From Diadophis punctatus similis (Eukaryota > Chordata > Lepidosauria > Squamata > Dipsadidae): a DNA stretch of 64,000 bases. Shown here piece by piece: positions 61,334 to 64,000 of the stretch (the first letter of the stretch is position 1; the number at the start of each line of letters is the position of its first letter). The notes beneath the pieces are model-generated. The model did not search any database. It was not told the DNA's origin and worked only from the letters and a program-made list of their open reading frames with translations. The position numbers and the translations under genes are program-made. The stretch covers positions 42,974,496 to 43,038,495 of the forward strand of contig JALIGW010000003.1 of assembly GCA_023053685.1 (NCBI GenBank), in the 5' to 3' direction.

Positions 61334-62225
61334 TGCACTAAAATGCTTGACAAAATATCACATTATATGCCCAAATTAAATGAGAATAGGTTATTAAAAT
61401 AATCTGGTAAATCACACACACAAAAAACAGCGGCAAGGTATTAGAACCCACTACCTGTTAGGCCTGTACAAGAGCTTTTGTTGACTCCAAAGCAAAAAAT
61501 AATTTATTATTGTTACCTCTAATACAAGAATCTAGTCAACTAACTGTCAAAGCTAAATTGGCTCTAGATACGGTTCAACGGAGTTCATGGGGGAGCTGGA
61601 CTTAGGTCTCTCATGGCAGCGCAATGAGAGACCAAACTGATGACACTTTTAATCCTGCCTTCCTGCTCAGCCTGCACTACTCCCATACTACCAATTTTAT
61701 TAACAATAATTGCCCTGCATACCCATTCAACCTGATAGGGCTGCTCCTCAGAATTAAAGATTGCTTGTATTCTGAAACTAACTTTAGGACCAATCCTTGC
61801 ATTTATGATTTTCATGGGTCTGTAAAGCAAAGGAAAGCTGAAGTAAGATCATTAGTACAGTTGGGGTTCCACTTATTGGGTGCTTCATTTAACAACCGAG
61901 TTGGTAGTCCACCAGTTGGTGGTCAATATATCAGGACTACCTGTAGAGAAATAAGATGGGCAGTTCCCAACTTAAGAAGATACTTCATACATTGATACTA
62001 TCTCACACAGAATATGAAATATATCTCACGGTCTTGAATTAAAAAGAGGAAGATATAGAACAAATTGCTAAGTAACAAAATGCAATTTACCATATATTTT
62101 CATAAGTAAATGAAAATATTATAAATTTCATAAAACCAGTGCTTTTCTTTAAAGATGGAATCTGGATGCTAAAGGGTGGAGCAGTACATAACTCTCTCTT
62201 ATCTAGTTATCTATCTTGTGTTTAT
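61334..62225. other. 3' intergenic sequence, nothing firm
   Basis: The forward frame 61624-61995 (123 codons) has no recognisable domain. The segment is less AT-rich than its surroundings, and I cannot name it. Confidence 0.4.
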
Positions 62226-62233
62226 CTCTAAAG

Positions 62234-62617
62234 CCGTGATGGCGAACCTATGGCACGGGTGCCACAAGTGGCACGCGGAGCCATATCGGTGGACACGCGA
62301 GCTCAGGTCCGGCGTGCATGTGTGCACCAGCCGGCTGATTTTTGGGCCTTCTGGGCCTACTGGGAGTCGGGAAACAGGCTGTTTCCAGCCTCCAGAGGGG
62401 GTGGGGAAGGCCGTTTTCGCCCTCCCCAGGCTCCTAGAAAGGCTCTGGAGCCTGGGGAGAGTGAAAAATGGGCGTGCCATTGCATGCTGGGAGCAGGGGG
62501 GGTCATGCGTGCATGTGCGGGGGTGCATGGAATTATGAGTGTAGGCACGCACACACGTGATCCCCCACATTCCCCCCCCCTTTTGGCACGCGAACCAAAA
62601 AAGGTTCGCCATCACTG
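62234..62617. mobile_element. hAT-type MITE (GTGATGGCGAACC ends), copy 2
   Basis: 384 bp with ends CCGTGATGGCGAACCTATGG and AAAAGGTTCGCCATCACTG. Perfect 8-bp duplication CTCTAAAG at 62226-62233 and 62618-62625. Better preserved than the 60861-61325 copy. Confidence 0.94.
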
Positions 62618-62625
62618 CTCTAAAG

Positions 62626-64000
62626 TGAGGGATGACACTCCTGAGATATTTATGGAGTTTCCCTTATTCTTTACAGCTTAAAATATTGTTATAGTGAGAG
62701 AATCCTAATTCTCAAAATGCCTATTTTAACTTAACATATTACAGAAGAGATTTCTAAAAGCCAGATTTTTTTTGGAGGGGGGGGGGGCTTTCTGATAACT
62801 GAAGTTGCTAATCTAAATCTCTGATCAGTCTTGGGTTTGTTTTGTTTTATTTGGCAGTACTCTACAACCTCCAGGTTTTTGTTAGCATAGAGGGGCATAA
62901 GGGGAAATTCATATTGCTATAATAAATATAGATGTTGATGAGTTGAAAGGTGGTGATCCTCTGAGTGAAAGGAGATGATCATAATGCTGCCAGCAAAGGA
63001 GTAGCAAGGTTTGCCAGAAGCTAAATACATATGGGAGAATAATGGAAGAAAAGAAAAGAAAAGAAAGAAAAAAGAAAAGAAAAGTTGTCTGAGTGAGAAT
63101 TTGAATATAATTAAATGGTACATTGACTTTTTTATTCAGTGATTTAATAATAATAATTAGCACTTTATGTAGCACCTTTTGTGGATTTTTATCTTTATGT
63201 CAACACTTGTAGCACATCCAGCATACCTCAAGGCAGCTACATTGGGACTTCACCAAGACAAGGCAACAAAAAGAAAGAAAACAGTTCAGTCTCTGGACTA
63301 AGTGATTAAGTAGTCTTACTTCCTCCACCTAAACAGATTCTCCAACAGACCCCTGTTTTCTATTTTAAGCTGTATGCATGAGGCTGCCACACAGATGGAC
63401 CATTCCAATATCTTGTTGCTGACTTCCACCCCAACATTTTGAATTATATCAGAACACACCATGGCAATCTTCTGTTTCAGCTAATGTCCTAGCTGCAGAG
63501 ATATTAAGACTATCTCCAACAAACTGAATTTTTGAGATAGGGAATGAGTAAAGGCATTAGGAATGTAGGACTGGGCAAATATGGCATTTCTCTCCAGCAT
63601 CCCATTGACATTTAGGATCATTAAAGCTGATTGATAGCATCCAGGTCCCTATTCCCCTGACTGTACCACAGCTGAGGTTTCCTTGGAAAGCTTCTGTTTG
63701 AATCAAATTTAAACTCTGTTTGAACATACGAATCTTTGCTCTTATAAAAGACATATAAAGAATAGAAATGCTAGGTAAGGTCAAGCTGGTCGATTTTACA
63801 AACAGTGTCTTTTGGATGTATTATTCCTACTATCACTACTTTTAAAAGATCCATAGTGGTAATGCTTAATTTGTATCAGTGGGAGATCCCAGCAGGTCCA
63901 TCTTGACCCTAACAGAATTTCCACCCAAAAGTGAAAACATTAAAACAAAAGAGAAGAGAGGAAGGAAGCTTTACAGGGATGCCTCTTTGATGCGATTGCA
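62626..64000. other. 3' intergenic sequence, weak retroelement hint at 63150-63300
   Basis: 63150-63250 (CAAGGCAGCTACATTGGG region) may be an old CR1-type 3' end in antisense. Otherwise AT-rich without recognised genes; includes (AAGAA)n-like runs near 63050-63085. Confidence 0.4.

Overview
The window looks like squamate reptile DNA, most probably from a snake. It is AT-rich and crowded with the retroelement set usual for that group: BovB/RTE and L2/CR1-type LINEs, Sauria-type and other tRNA-derived SINEs, and many small hAT-type elements. It also carries long (GATA)n/(GACA)n, (AAAT)n and (TATG)n arrays. No prokaryotic gene organisation is present, and nearly all long open frames are translations of repeats.

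The only host gene I can name is GRM4 (metabotropic glutamate receptor 4), on the + strand. Its penultimate coding exon is at 26091-26337 and encodes the seventh transmembrane helix and the proximal cytoplasmic tail. Its terminal coding exon is at 36883-36932 and encodes a tail ending in NHAI plus the stop. The splice phases agree (0 in; 1 out to 1 in), with a 10.5 kb intron between. The 3' UTR runs to about 37.78 kb. By inference, positions 1-26090 are intron upstream of the TM7 exon, because no large exon for the other helices is present. Positions from about 37.8 kb to the end are 3' intergenic DNA. One unassigned exon-like segment lies there (46975-47073).

The most striking layer is a dense set of about 20 short elements with terminal inverted repeats (CAGNGGTG-type ends), most flanked by exact or near-exact 8-bp target-site duplications. 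This is the signature of non-autonomous hAT transposons. Several are nested or share a target: two side by side at 3845-4091, one inside another at 47374-47692, and one inside a LINE at 58028-58574. A 1.33 kb member (33796-35129) carries a long internal hairpin and GC-rich DNA. A degraded hAT transposase dimerisation domain survives at 45300-45656.

Other repeats are degraded LINE copies of at least five families, two related solo-LTR-like elements (48452-49099 and 54052-54720), both sitting in microsatellites, and long microsatellites, several abutting LINE 3' ends. The rest is unremarkable AT-rich intron or intergenic sequence.
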